A stretch of DNA of 64,000 nucleotides from Lepidostoma basale (GCA_022606425.2 JAHDVF020001223.1:248001-312000), one strand, 5' to 3'. Numbered from the stretch's first letter, positions 21,045 to 31,939 are shown. Program-made: numbers and translations. Notes: generated by a model from the letters alone, not told the origin.

Positions 21045-21240
21045 GACTAAAACAGGACAATCAAGGATATTGAAAAATGAACTGAAACTTTACAATGAAC
21101 TACCAAAAGCCACAAGGAGTCTCTACAACTCAATTTAAAATATACCTGAAACATTACACAATTAAAAGTAAGATCTAAAAATGTATCCATATAACCCAAT
21201 TGTTTTTTTTTTAAATAAATAAAAATTATAATAAAAAAAA
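21045..21240 (+). mobile_element. Family D LINE, 3' fragment
   Basis: Codes for GQSRILKNELKLYNELPKAT and YLKHYTIKSK with frameshifts, then ATGTATCCATATAACCCAAT and an A/T-rich tail, as in the D copies at 29225 and 40485. Confidence 0.7.
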
Positions 21241-21317
21241 TAAAACCCACCTAATTTTAAAATTTAAATCCAACATATTGAATACGAATCCTCTTAAATA
21301 ACTTTAATACCAATATT

Positions 21318-21600
21318 TAAATGCAGAAAATATTACATAATTATTTTAAGAAAACTATCATAAGAAAAACTTGCGAAATAGAGGATATCGTTCAGTGGAG
21401 TAGATCAAGAATAAGATACTGGAGGAACCATTTCGCCCGAATGGATGGTGACAGACTTGCATATACAGCCGCTTATGAAATCCCCTCCGGACACCACCCA
21501 CTTGGAAGACCGCCTAAGAGATGGAAGGACAGCTGGACCTCATAATCCGACGAAACATGATATCTGTGTCACAGATCGTCAGATATATTAAAAGAAGAAG
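21318..21600 (+). mobile_element. Family B LINE, 3' fragment
   Basis: Encodes TCEIEDIVQWSRSRIRYWRN, ARMDGDRLAYTAAYEIPSGH and RPPKRWKDSWTS-stop, then the 3' UTR and an AAAAGAAGAAG tail at 21590-21600. Confidence 0.75.
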
Positions 21601-21654
21601 ATTTTAAGATTATTTCTGTATAGTATCATATTTACCACCACTGATCTGTATATA

Positions 21655-21740
21655 TAAAAAGAGCTCAGTTTGCAAAAGTGTTGCCAGTCTGTCGATGCCA
21701 GTGAGCCTAGCGAAACCGGTCGCTGTAGAAATATAGATAA
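21655..21740 (+). repeat. PLE tail, degenerate hammerhead
   Basis: CTGTCGA, GCCAG/CTAGC stem II, GAAAC, GGTC|GCTGTAG. The core has one changed base (A to T in CTGA). Confidence 0.55.
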
Positions 21741-21799
21741 AAGTGGAATAGTTTGTACTTTATAATGAATATTTTGCACTTTGAAACAAATAAATCGTA

Positions 21800-22095
21800 C
21801 TTTTCAAAAGCCTTTTGCCCGTGTATCTTTACACCTTCTCTGTGACTCATTATCTCTCTCAAGTCGTCAATCGCACTCTGTATATAAACGTTAAAAAGAA
21901 CAGGTGACAGAGAGCATCCCTGTCTTAACCCTTGTCTTATACTGGCTTCCTTTGTATCATCGTCACATCTGATTATAGCGACCTCATTCTTGTATAGCGC
22001 CTGGATTATTCGTCTATCTGTATATTTGATATCATATCTCTTCAAAATCTCGAAGAGTCTTTTCCATTCAGCTTTGTTGAAAGCCTTCGTCGTCA
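21800..22095 (-). pseudogene. RTE-like reverse transcriptase fragment
   Basis: The minus frame encodes FNKAEWKRLFEILKRY, RRIIQALYKNEVAIIR and IRQGLRQGCSLSPVLFNVYI. These are RT motifs 3 and 4 of an RTE-type pol. The first catalytic Asp and the YADD box are not included. Confidence 0.8.
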
Positions 22096-22139
22096 TCGTT
22101 TGTCGAAAGTCGAGCTAACATAGTTTGCATTAAATCATT

Positions 22140-22385
22140 TCTCAGAACCACAAAGATGAAAACCCTGATAAAAATAACAGGCTAAGAAACACGATTATCA
22201 GAGAGATGTGTGATATTCAGAATGTTATCAGATGGGAGAGACATAGAAGATATTGGAGGGACTATGTGGAAAGAATGAACACCCAAAGATTATCACACCT
22301 TGCACTACATGGGAAACCAAAGCGAAGAAGGATGCCTAAGAGATGGAAAGACAGCTAGGAATCCAGACCTAGAAGAACTTGACGA
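22140..22385 (+). mobile_element. Family B LINE, 3' fragment
   Basis: Encodes IREMCDIQNVIRWERHRRYW, VERMNTQRLSHLALHG and MPKRWKDS with stops. The tail is eroded. Confidence 0.65.
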
Positions 22386-22397
22386 ATACTAATAATA

Positions 22398-22610
22398 CTA
22401 ATTAACCATCACGCCGTCTCCCCGAAAGGTCAGGCAGAAAGAATGGACTGTCACACTTTTACTGATGCGGCACTCCATCCTTCTCTTTTCGCCACGCGGG
22501 AGACGCGGTGTAATGGGTTGCGAACCTCATCGCCACCAATAGGCATCTCCCGCGCACACTTCGATCGTCCACAAAATAAATCTAAAACAAATAATATTTG
22601 TCTTTTTTAA
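22398..22610 (-). mobile_element. Half-A element (both ends of family A, no middle)
   Basis: On the minus strand: 5' block GTGCGCGGGAGATGCC, ATGAGGTTCGCAACCCAT, CGTCTCCCGC, GAGTGCCGCATCAG; then, without the 2.9 kb of pol, TAAAAGTGTGACAGTCC, the GGCGTGATGG end and GTTA. The same junction occurs at 25345, 42025 and 48220. Confidence 0.8.
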
Positions 22611-23250
22611 TACCCCTATATCGGTTTCATTTTGGTTCATGCGTTTCGCAAACTAATCTACGTGTTAAAAAATATATATATGTTTTTTTAAATACCCCCC
22701 ATTTACGTTTTCCCTCCATTTACGTTTTTTTTTCGAATACTTATATGTCAAAAGAGCCTCTTAGTTTATTTTTAATATTTCTATCAATATTTTGATTTAA
22801 CTTCTTCTCTCGGTGCCGTGTACGGCCATATGTAGTAAGTATAACCTAAAAAATCAATATACACAGAATATGACGTAAATTACCTCGCTCGAGTGGTCAC
22901 ATAGTGATCCTACTTTCATCCTCCATCAGGTCTACACAGCTTCCAAGTATTCTGATTGGGACACTCCATTATATGTGGAGTTACGTTGGTTTATAGTTCT
23001 ATAGGTCAGATATGAAAAAACAACACATTGTAAGAGTGTCAGTGATAGCTTATTAGATAGCATACACGGAGTTCAATAATATTCTGCTTGTTTTTTAATT
23101 AATAAGAAAGATATCTTTACAAGCATCTCAGCAAAACGGCGATTACCGTTAGCAAAAATATGTTTAAAAAAATAAGCTATTTGTTATAATGTTTCTTTTT
23201 TATATACTTTGCATACAACACTCACATTTATCAAAAAAAAAATTAAAAAA
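22611..23250. other. Unassigned AT-rich stretch
   Basis: No gene or element recognised. Confidence 0.25.
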
Positions 23251-23257
23251 TAGTATT

Positions 23258-23712
23258 AAACATTTAATTGTATCTCAATAGAGACGAAGACGCAAACTGA
23301 ATATGGATGATCAAGGTGTTTACAGGACTTCTAACAATACGTTTATAGGCTACAGCCTTCGCATTGTGTTGATAAGGTAGTTTGCTAAATGCTGAAAATC
23401 ATTCTTCATAGATGGCGTTAGTGGGTCGGTTGTATAAGTTAATCTTGAATAGATTCACAAGTGCAACCAAAACTACATAGATGGACAATTGAAACTGACA
23501 TGTGAAGATAGGTATGGATATTGAAGTATATATACATCTTCCAAAAAATTGTCATGCATGATCATAATAACAAAGGTGGAATGGGGAATGTTGTAATTAC
23601 ATAAAGCGTGCGCTTAACCCAACCAATGACAGGTCATAAGTCCTGTAAACACCTTGATCATCCATATTCAGTTTGCGTCTTCGTCTCTTTTGAGATACAA
23701 TTAAATTTGAAT
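23258..23712. mobile_element. Family P, most complete copy with long inverted ends
   Basis: Both ends carry the same block in opposite sense: TTGTATCTCAATAGAGACGA at 23269-23288 and its complement at 23681-23702, extended inwards through GACGCAAACTGAATATGGAT and TGATCAAGGTGTTTACAGGA. The arms are about 65 bp and nearly perfect. No transposase is encoded. Either a foldback/MITE-type element or an inverted PLE-related pair. Confidence 0.7.
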
Positions 23713-23734
23713 TGACCACCCTTTGGTGAAAATC

Positions 23735-24590
23735 CAGAGTTTCGTATACAAGTATAAGTATACATTCACAAAAATATTAGTATTAAACATGTTTCGGAGT
23801 AACCAGACCCTAATATATAAATATTTAAAATGTATTGATATTATTATATAATATATAAATATTTAACAATAAAAATTGATTGATTTCACATTTAACGTTT
23901 TTATGTATCTCTCGAAAGGCGATTTTTTTTTCTCTTTGATATATTGATGAAAATATGATCAAATAATGAAATGTTGTTTGGATGCTTTAGTTTTATGACT
24001 ATATTTTACTGTTTTCTGAATGTTGTATAACTACTGTGAATGAAAATATTATATATCATTACCTTGTCCCGAAATGCGTAATCTACTCGTAGTAATACAA
24101 TAAAATAATGTATGTTTGTAAAATAAATAAATAAAACTGATTTGAAAGTGACATAACAAGAATTGACATTTTTTTACTAATACCATATTCCTGAACGCCG
24201 TGTGTCTTAATGATTATATTGGCGATGTTATTTGCACATGATTTGAATGAATTAGGCACGCTTATTCTCCGTTTTTTGCAAACGTAAATTGAAACTTAGG
24301 AAAGGGTCACGCAGTCAGGGGTCACCCAGCACCGAGCGGCTTTCCTTCCGACATTTGGATTCGTGAAAGTAATTCCATTCAACAATTATTTCATTGTGAG
24401 CTCATCGGCGTTTTCTGCAAAGAGCAGGCGGGTACTTGACTTGACGATGGAGCAACCAGCTAAGATCAATAATGACACACTAAAAAAAATATATTAAAAA
24501 TATCACCAACCACCAAAGCGGCTGCAATATCTAGATGCTTGAAAGATTTTGTGTGGGAAAACAAGCATATGCGAGTAGAAAGCAAAGTGC
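23735..24590. other. Unassigned stretch
   Basis: No coding sequence recognised. A PLE-like block (ACATGTTTCGGAGTAACC) lies at 23787-23804. Confidence 0.3.
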
Positions 24591-24959
24591 GAATATTTAT
24601 TTATTTATTCAATAAGGGCAGCATACAGCGATATCAATTTATTAATTAAGAAACATTAAGATATTCAATTCTGATTTTGAAAATTTGTTTTGGTTCATGT
24701 GGTTCTCCTGTAAATTTGGAGATATTTCGTGTAAAAGTGAATTGTTTTGGTCAATTTAACTGTTGCCGCACTTTATAATAGTTAATTGTGAAACGTAAAA
24801 CGTTTGTACTGTTTTGCTGTTAAAATTATATTAGTTTTATCGTTTTTATAAAGAATTTTGACAGGTGTAAAAATAAAATCTTCATTTGTTCCAAGTTCAA
24901 TTTGAATATTATTATTATTATATTATTTTCAAGTTCTTGCAGGTTAAGTGCCTAATTAC

Positions 24960-25402
24960 AGCCAATATAAACGGTGGATACGTGTAACATAAATTGAATA
25001 AACACAAAAGTCCGGATCGTCCATGTCAACATGTGCAACATCGAAAAAAACATTATGTGTTATTTATGTGCTAAATAAAAAAAACGGTGGATTCGTGGAA
25101 CATAAATTTGATAGTCAATATGTGCACCATCTAAAAAGAACATTTTGTGTTAAATTATTTTTATTTTGTTATTTTATTTTATATCATTGTATTTTATATT
25201 ATTTGTTTTAGATTTATTTTGTGGGTGTTGGACGATCGAAGTGTGCGCGGGAGATGCCTATTGGTGACGATGAGGTTCGCAACCCATCACACCGCGTCTC
25301 CCGCGGAGCGAAAAGAGAAGGATGGAGTGCCGCATCAGTAAAAGTGTGACAGTCTATTCTTTCTGCTTAAGACGGCGTGATGGTTAGTTAGTTAGTTAGT
25401 TA
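24960..25402 (+). mobile_element. Half-A element with tandem 5' monomers
   Basis: The 5' part has two related units about 113 bp apart (ACGGTGGATACGTGTAACAT at 24971 and ACGGTGGATTCGTGGAACAT at 25084, each followed by an ACATT-GTGTTA block). Next come the A-like 5' block (GTGCGCGGGAGATGCC at 25242), the junction GCATCAGTAAAAGTGTGACA, and the A-type 3' end GGCGTGATGG with four GTTA units. There is no open frame of note. Confidence 0.8.
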
Positions 25403-25599
25403 ACATTAAGAAATATAATAAATATAAGAACAAAATTAAAAGTATAAATAAAAGTAACATATTATTATATGATATCATGTAACATTATGGTCTCATCCAC
25501 GCCGAAAGGTTGCTCCTATCGCTTTTTTGAAGTTTCGTTCGTTCAAGTGGAAAACATCGATGTCTCCAAAATACTTGTCGTAGTTGTCACAAATCCTGT

Positions 25600-25990
25600 A
25601 CATTGCCGCGCTTTGAGCGTTGCATATATAAGACATGTGTCAGACCCATAATGACTTATGGTATAGAATCGAGGGCTGACACAAATAGAACCAAAACACT
25701 GAATGAAGACACTCCGCGCTATTCTGGGCAAAACACTGAGGGACAGAATCAGAAACACAGTCATACGTGAGGCCTGCGACACCGAAGATGTTGTCAGATG
25801 GGGCAGGAAAAGAAGACGCTTCTGGCGCGACCACGTAGAACGGATGAGCGACGATAGACTCCCCCAAGCAGCCGCAAACAACGTGCCAATGGAAATTCGC
25901 CAACCCGGAAGACCAGTTAGAGTTCTATGTCCCAGGAGACCTCGACGTCATAAAAACAGATCCACAGATCTATTAAAAGAGGAAGAAAAA
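25600..25990 (+). mobile_element. Family B LINE, 3' fragment
   Basis: Encodes IMTYGIESRADTNRTKTLN, MKTLRAILGKTLRDRIRNTV, EDVVRWGRKRRRFWRDHVER and MSDDRLPQAAANNVPMEIRQ before drifting out of frame. It is a good open piece of the B tail. Confidence 0.75.
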
Positions 25991-26056
25991 GAAAACCAAC
26001 GTTTCCAGCAGAAACTAAATCCGAAAGCTTTTGAATTGTAACTGATTATATTGTAT

Positions 26057-26245
26057 TGGACGACCTTCGTGGCAGAATGACAAGAACTATAACTACCGCG
26101 CCGAAGGTCACGGGTTCAATTCCCGGCAATGGCGGTGTGATTGTCACACTGTCTTTGATCTGATGTAGAATTCACGTGACAATAAAATGATTAGCTACCT
26201 ATCACATGCCATGAAAGTCAATAACTAAAATGTGTCAATAACTAC
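26057..26245 (+). mobile_element. SINE family S, nearly complete
   Basis: Head GACGACCTTCGTGGCAGAAT, B box GGGTTCAATTCCCGG, body GATTGTCACACTGTCTTTGA and GTAGAATTCACGTGACAATA, then TAGCTACCTATCACATGCCA. Confidence 0.85.
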
Positions 26246-26373
26246 AGGGATTGGGTTCAAATAACCTGCGGTATACATATGTGGAAAGCAACGGAAAACT
26301 ACCTCATAAAAAAGTAGCATCCCAAAAATCAGCTAAGATGTTATTATAATAAACTTTGCAACAAAACAACAAC

Positions 26374-26880
26374 CATCACGCCGTTTCCCCGTAGGGGTAG
26401 GCAGAGAGAATTGGCCGCCACACTACTCTATCATGGCACACCTTTCTAGCTTCCTCCATATTCATACAGCGAGTCAAACACGCACGTTGATTCTTCCGAC
26501 TTCTAACATTACCAATCTTTAAAGTTTCATTAATTTGGTCATGCCATGTTTTCCTCGGTCTGCCTCGACTCCGTACTCCATTTACATCATTAACGTATAC
26601 TTTCTTAACCATTCTTTCGCCATCCATGCGCTCCATATATCCGAACCAACGCAGCGACCCTTTCATAATTTTGTTCATAATACATTCTTCCGCTCTATAT
26701 TCCTTTCTTATATCAGCATTTGAGATTCTGTCGTATATCGCTCTACCACATATACGTCTTCTATATCCGTTTTATCGTTAACATATAGTTTATTTACCAT
26801 TATTTCTCCATTAATTCTTACCATGTATCCAAATCATCTTAATGATCCATTCATTATTTTTTTCATAACACATTCTAAAT
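26374..26880 (-). mobile_element. Family A LINE, two adjacent 3' fragments
   Basis: 26374-26765 is a GTT-tail A copy (ACAACAACCATCACGCCG, that is GGCGTGATGGTTGTTG on its own strand) encoding GSLRWFGYMERMDGER, RSRGRPRKTWHDQIN and GETA-stop. 26766-26880 is a second, more diverged A piece (MMKKIMNGSLR-like) in the same sense. Confidence 0.8.
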
Positions 26881-27515
26881 AACTATTTTACTTTTATTAT
26901 AAATAATTCGAAATATTTTTTGGTTGTGTTTTTAGTTACCTAGTTCCTCTGTCTGGTCCTGTTAACGGGCGTTTTTTTCTCTGCGATGGTATGCGGATAG
27001 TCAGTGATTCTAGTGATCGATGAATACCCGAACTGAATACATCTATTGTATTAAATTCCATGATTTTGTATTAAGGTTTTTCTTCGTGTTAAAATCGAAA
27101 GTCTTTTAAACCTCCTTTGATTGCACAATGCTTAAGAACTCAATTGATATACTTTCAAATATCCATTTTGTGATCTATATATTTAAAAAAATATATAGAT
27201 TATCTATAAATTCTTTGGTTTTATTATCTATGATATTTCTTTCGCCTGACGTGAATTTGGTCAAATAGAAATTGTCATTTCATTTAAACGATGCAAAAAA
27301 AGGTTCTATTATTTTGTTATTATTATATTGTTGAATGAATCTTTTTACCATTACATCACAAGTCAAGTCAATGCAAAGATTGAAATAAAATGCTTATTGT
27401 TGTTGCCTAATTGTTAACTTAATGATTTTTTATTGTTTATAAATGTACTGTTTATAAATGTCACGTTTTCGAACACATGTTTATATAAATGGGAGAAGAA
27501 CGTATTTTATATTCG
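26881..27515. other. Unassigned AT-rich stretch
   Basis: Nothing recognised. Confidence 0.25.
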
Positions 27516-27519
27516 TGAG

Positions 27520-27928
27520 AGTACAGGATGTATGAGGCATGCAAAAAGAGTGACCTGGTGATGAATGTGTCTAAATCTAAAGTGATGGGCGAGAAATTGG
27601 AGCAAGTTACCGAATTTACGTATCTGGGAAGCATGTTTACAAGAGACGGAAAAATGGAGAAAGACATCGAAAGAAGGGTTGGTGCTGGGAATAAAATAAA
27701 TGCCGCACTCAAAGTCATTACTGCAAATAGAAATATATCCACAGAAGCGAAAATGGCAGTACACTACGGACTTCTAGTGCCAACCTTCGAAGTCGGAATA
27801 ATCGACGTGCGTGCATGGTACGATGTATGAATGTAGAGGAATCCCGAGAGGTATACCAGGACAGAGCATTGTGGCGATCCATCCTCTCTGCCTACCCCTC
27901 CGGGGAAATGGCGTGATGGTTAGTTAGT
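27520..27928 (+). mobile_element. Family A LINE, internally deleted
   Basis: Encodes MYEACKKSDLVMNVSKSKVM, EFTYLGSMFTRDGKMEKDIE and MAVHYGLLVPTF. The next 300 bp of the element are missing, and the code resumes out of frame at the RAC-ARCMNVEE region. It ends GGCGTGATGG with three GTTA units. Confidence 0.8.
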
Positions 27929-27937
27929 TAGTTAGAG

Positions 27938-28100
27938 AGTACATTCAGAAGACAAATACTCTTGACTTTGGAGAGTATCTCGTATTCCTAAAGTCGAACC
28001 ATCTCTCATTCGTTCCTGGTATTCTCAATAGATCTCTCAAACTTTAATTATTATTTGTAATAGAAACTAAACTGATAAGATTTAATTTGATTTGAAAAAT
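27938..28100 (+). mobile_element. Family C LINE, 3' terminus
   Basis: Starts GAGTACATTCAGAAGACAAA and carries the ESIS coding end, the 3' UTR and a GATTTAATTTGATTTG tail directly after the A copy's GTTA repeats. Confidence 0.7.
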
Positions 28101-28134
28101 ATATATTAAGATTATAAGGTATTTGTTAACAATG

Positions 28135-28540
28135 TTCTTCTTCATCTTCTTCTTCATTGTTATAGACCTATGTGGTCTGTTCTCCAGATTGTCTTCCTGA
28201 CGCGACCTTTTGTCAGTGTCCACGTCTCGGCTCCGTACGTCATGAGTGGCAAGACGCACTGGTTGAAGACTTTAGTCTTGAGACATTATGGTATTTTAGA
28301 AGTGAGAACATGACGTAATTTTCCAAAGGCCGCCCAACCCTACTAAATTCTTCAGTCGGCTTCTTTCTCGAAATTGTTTCTACCTAATTGTATGATTTGG
28401 CCAAGATATGTGTATTCTTGTACCACTTCGAGAGCCGACCTATCGACGGTTACTGATTTCGGGATAACATGTTCATTATACATGACTTTTGTCTTGTCCA
28501 AATTCATCCCGAGACCCATTCGTCTGGATGCAGTATTCAG
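28135..28540 (-). mobile_element. RTE-like (B-related) LINE, 3' fragment
   Basis: The minus strand begins at 28540 with GLGMNLDKTKVMYNEHVIPK, then SVTVDRSALEVVQEYTYLGQ and MTYGAETWT. It ends ACAGACCACATAGGTCTATA then GAAGAAGAAGA, the same terminus as 7310-7340. Confidence 0.7.
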
Positions 28541-28566
28541 TTACTACTATTAGATAGATAATCTTC

Positions 28567-28752
28567 GGAGCACAGAGCAGAGACTACGTCGCAGGGAGGA
28601 GACGAAAGCAGAGACCATCGGGAGACGGTGGCGGTTCCACTACCAACATCTCTCCCTGCTCTAGATGTTCCAGAGTGTGTGGGTCCAGAATTAGACTTTA
28701 CAGGCACATGAGGACCCACATCCATGTGGGACAGTCCAACAACCGATGATAA
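28567..28752 (+). pseudogene. LINE-type C-terminal zinc-finger piece
   Basis: One plus frame, read through from about 28567, gives CSRCSRVCGSRIRLYRHMRT then H, and ends at a TGA near 28750. The CxxC-x12-HxxxH pattern is a C2H2-like finger of the type found at the C-terminus of some RTE-like pol proteins. I cannot tell which LINE it belongs to. A host zinc-finger exon is less likely because of its length and surroundings. Confidence 0.5.
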
Positions 28753-28794
28753 TGACCCTTATTCTTTCTGTGCCATATCTTATTTTTCTTTTTA

Positions 28795-28955
28795 TTGTTC
28801 TGTCACATCTCCGTGATGTATAAGGCCTCAAGGAACTTTCTTTTCCCGACTTTATCTTACGTCTGATGCCTAACATCATCTCAAGTGAGGGCTGCTGCTT
28901 TAACCTTGTACTGTAGGGTTATCTCCAGGTAGGATATATTTCTGCTTTGCTTCCT
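28795..28955 (-). mobile_element. RTE-like LINE 3' fragment
   Basis: Second copy of the unit at 17555-17725: matching CCTCAAGGAACTTTCT and GTCTGATGCCTAACATCATC blocks. Confidence 0.5.
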
Positions 28956-28979
28956 CTTATAAAACAAGTCGTTTGAACC

Positions 28980-29160
28980 AAATTACTGTATAAAATTTAT
29001 TTTTTAGCTATTATATTGATTCTCGCGACATGTGATAGTTAGCCAATCTATCGCCATTTTATTGTAACGTGAATTCTACACCAGACCAAAGACAGTGCGA
29101 CAATCACACTGCCATCGCCGGGAATCGAACCCGGGACCTTCGGTATGGACCCACAGAGGA
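28980..29160 (-). mobile_element. SINE family S
   Basis: Minus copy with body (CGCCATTTTATTGTAACGTG, AATTCTACACCAGACC) and a perfect B box complement CCGGGAATCGAACCCGGGAC. The far end of the head is lost. Confidence 0.8.
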
Positions 29161-29224
29161 CCAGTTTGATTAACTTTTCGTCTGCAATGATCCAGAGAAC
29201 GGCATTTGACACTATTATTTTTTT

Positions 29225-29720
29225 TTAATTTAATTTATTTAAAAAAAAAACAATTGGGTAATATGGTTACATTTTTAGATCTTACTATTAATTATGTATT
29301 GTTTCAGATATTTTTTATGTTGAGTTGTAGTGAGACTCCTTGTGTCTTTTGGTAGTTCATTGTAAAGTTTCAGTCCATTGTTCAATATCCTTGATTGTCC
29401 TGTCTTAGTTCGTGCAATCGGTAAGTGATATCTGTCACAATTCCTGGTCCAGTGTCTGTGTTTGTCTGAATTTTTAGTTAATTTGTAGGTGCTGTCTGTT
29501 GTCTTTTCCATGGTCACTCTGTGTACAATTTTTAAGGTCTCATATTTGGTCAGGACTGATATGTCCATTTGTTTTATTTATCTGTAAACTTGTATGGTTG
29601 GGGTAAGGTAGTCAATGTTATATGCTAATTTTATTATTTTATTTTGTTGTCTTTGGAGTCTGGAGATGTCCTTTTGGTTTCCTGTCCCCCAGAAGGGAAT
29701 CATATATGTCAGTCGGCTTT
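29225..29720 (-). mobile_element. Family D CR1-like LINE, 3' fragment
   Basis: The minus frame 29568-29275 is open: YETLKIVHRVTMEKTTDSTY, KLTKNSDKHRHWTRNCDRYH, GQSRILNNGLKLYNELPKDT and a lysine-rich end. Upstream code (QRQQNKIIKLAYNIDYLTPT) extends to about 29700. A-rich 3' end at 29225. Confidence 0.8.
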
Positions 29721-30069
29721 TTACAGAATGACAGTTACAAATGAAACTTCAATTGAACAATTGTGTAATATTTCGCTAACGAGGTTTTGATTTGCGAGTC
29801 TACAATGCCGGCTAATGATCAATAAATTCGTCGTGGAATATTGTTGATATCTACTCAATTGCATATTTACATACATTTCTACACACATAATGGCGAATGA
29901 AATATTTCGACTTATTGCGATATAAAAATTTGCAGATTACGTGCGTATATAAAATTTGTTAATAATATTAACTTTCTTTTTCAGATTAGGCAAACAGCAT
30001 TGACGAATTGAAAAAAATACTATTGTATGATGGTCCAGGGATGAGAACACAAAGTTGAATATTTAGGAA

Positions 30070-30255
30070 TGAATTTATAATTGGTTATTGAAAATCAACC
30101 CATAGAACAGGTCAGGACCTTCAAGTATCTAGGCATAGACCTGGTGGGGGGAGCTGATCTGCGGGAATAAATACAAGCCTAAGTAAACAAGGCAGCTACA
30201 AAAACTCTGTCTAACCCTCCGGAGAAACGGTGCGATGGTTAGTTAGTTAATATGT
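30070..30255 (+). mobile_element. RTE-like fragment joined to family A 3' end
   Basis: 30085-30200 encodes INQPIEQVRTFKYLGIDLVG, a thumb-region piece. At about 30205 it passes into AACCCTCCGGAGAAACGG, TGCGATGG and GTTAGTTAG of family A. Confidence 0.6.
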
Positions 30256-30284
30256 AAACTTCTAGAAAACAGAATTTTTTTTCC

Positions 30285-30370
30285 ACTTTTTAATTTATTT
30301 TCCTGGACATGTTTTGAAGGTTATATACCTTCATCATCGGAAAATCGATATAAACTATTATAGTATTACG
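30285..30370 (-). repeat. PLE tail with degenerate hammerhead
   Basis: Minus strand CCGATGA, GAAGGT/ACCTTC stem II, AAAAC-AT-GTC then CAGG. Two conserved core bases are changed. Confidence 0.5.
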
Positions 30371-30409
30371 TCACTTCCCACGAAACAGAAAATGCGCAAT
30401 AAATACGGT

Positions 30410-30815
30410 TGAGATGAGGTCTCTAAGACTTATGTGTGGTAGAACGATAAACGACAGAATCTCAAATGCTGACATATCAGAAAGAAGAAGGTATTATGAC
30501 CAAAATTGTGAAAGGATCGCTGCGTTGGTTCGGACATATGAAGCGCATGGATGGAGATAGAATGGTTAAGAAAGTATACGTTAATGATGGAGTACGGAGT
30601 CGGGGTCGAGCGAGAAAAACATGGCATGACCAAATTAATCAAATTTTTAAGGTTGGTCATGTTAGAGGTCGGAAGAATCAACGTGCGTGTGTGACTCGCT
30701 GTATGAATGTGGAGGAAGCTAGAGAGGTGTGCCAGGATAGAATAGTGTGACGGTCCATTCTCTCTGCCTACCCCTGCGGGGAAACGGCGTGATGGTTTGT
30801 TGTTGTTGTACTAAT
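30410..30815 (+). mobile_element. Family A LINE, (GTT)-tail 3' fragment
   Basis: Encodes KIVKGSLRWFGHMKRMDGDR, RSRGRARKTWHDQIN, CVTRCMNVEEAREVCQDRIV then TGA (30748-30750) in place of the Trp codon, and ends GGCGTGATGG plus TTGTTGTTG. Confidence 0.85.
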
Positions 30816-31140
30816 TATTCAAGTAAAGTATTTTTTGTATGTATGGAGAAAAAAGTTTGTTTAACTGAATGTTTTATTCTTATTTATGTATTATATTTCA
30901 CATTCAGTAAATGTATTGTAAGGCCTAAAGATGTCAGGGTTCGGTGTGCGCTAATGATGGATAGATCAGCTGGCACGCGGCAGAAGAGCTTATTACGAAA
31001 TATTAAGACGAAAAAACGCCACTATTTAACCTTTGATCCCTTTGCCAAAGTGGCTCTGGGTTCAAATAAGCTGTAGGTTCATCCAGGAACGTACTAATAA
31101 TTATAATCACTTATAAACATTTAACAGATGTACCAAACTT
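30816..31140. other. Unassigned stretch
   Basis: No element recognised. The open frame 30747-31076 starts inside the preceding LINE and has no family features. Confidence 0.25.
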
Positions 31141-31144
31141 TTAA

Positions 31145-31420
31145 TATACAAAAACCATCATAAGAAGGGCTGCGAAACATGGTTCCTAATGCAGAGAGAT
31201 GAAGGCAGTTTTTAAAAGGAAGATCCCGAGGAAAATTTTCGGACCCACGCTGGTGGATAGGATTTACAGAATCAAAATAAATCTTGAGCTAGATGAACTG
31301 ATTAACCAGGAATCAGTGGTGGGATTCTGCAAATCTCAAAACCTTCGGTAGGCTGGCCATGTTGAAAGAATGCCAAAGGACAGAGCACCGTGATTATGTC
31401 CAGATGGGTGCCATGCGAAA
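31145..31420 (+). mobile_element. Family G RTE-like LINE fragment
   Basis: The code VDRIYRIKINLELDELINQE and AGHVERMPKDRAP with stops matches the opposite-strand copy just downstream. Confidence 0.65.
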
Positions 31421-31454
31421 AGAGACCTTTCTCAATTTTGTATGTGGATTACTT

Positions 31455-31815
31455 ATTTATTGTTATCATTATCATTTCTCGGCGTTACATCCCGGTGTGG
31501 GACTTGGCCTCCTCCACAACAGTCCTCCACTGACTTCTGTCTCTGGCCATCTCTCTTCACTCCCCAGCTCATTCCATTTTCTCCCAATCTTCTTCCACGC
31601 AATCCGCCCATCTTTTCCTCAGTCTGCCTCTTGGTCTCTTTTCGCGGGGCACCCATCTGGATATAATTTGTGGTGTTCTACTCTCTGGCATTCTTTCCAC
31701 ATGGCCAGCCCACCGTAGGCGTTTACAGAATCTCACTACTGTTTCATGGTTAATAAGTTCTTCAAGTTCAAGGTTTCTTTTAATTCTGTAAGTCCTATCA
31801 TCCATCGTGGGTCCA
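31455..31815 (-). mobile_element. Family G RTE-like LINE, 3' fragment
   Basis: The minus frame 31805-31569 is open: TYRIKRNLELEELINHETVV, RFCKRLRWAGHVERMPESRT, RGRLRKRWADCVEEDWEKME. It continues frame-shifted into WREMARDRSQWRTVVEE. It faces a plus-strand copy of the same family, so the two form an inverted pair. Confidence 0.75.
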
Positions 31816-31939
31816 AAAACTATTTATTTATACAAAATATAAATTCCTTATCATACACCTCTTTCTTGAAATAATTTATGGAACAACTGTAAGAATGTAT
31901 AGTGTAGATTCAAAGTCTTCAGTTAATCAGGCAGCAGCT

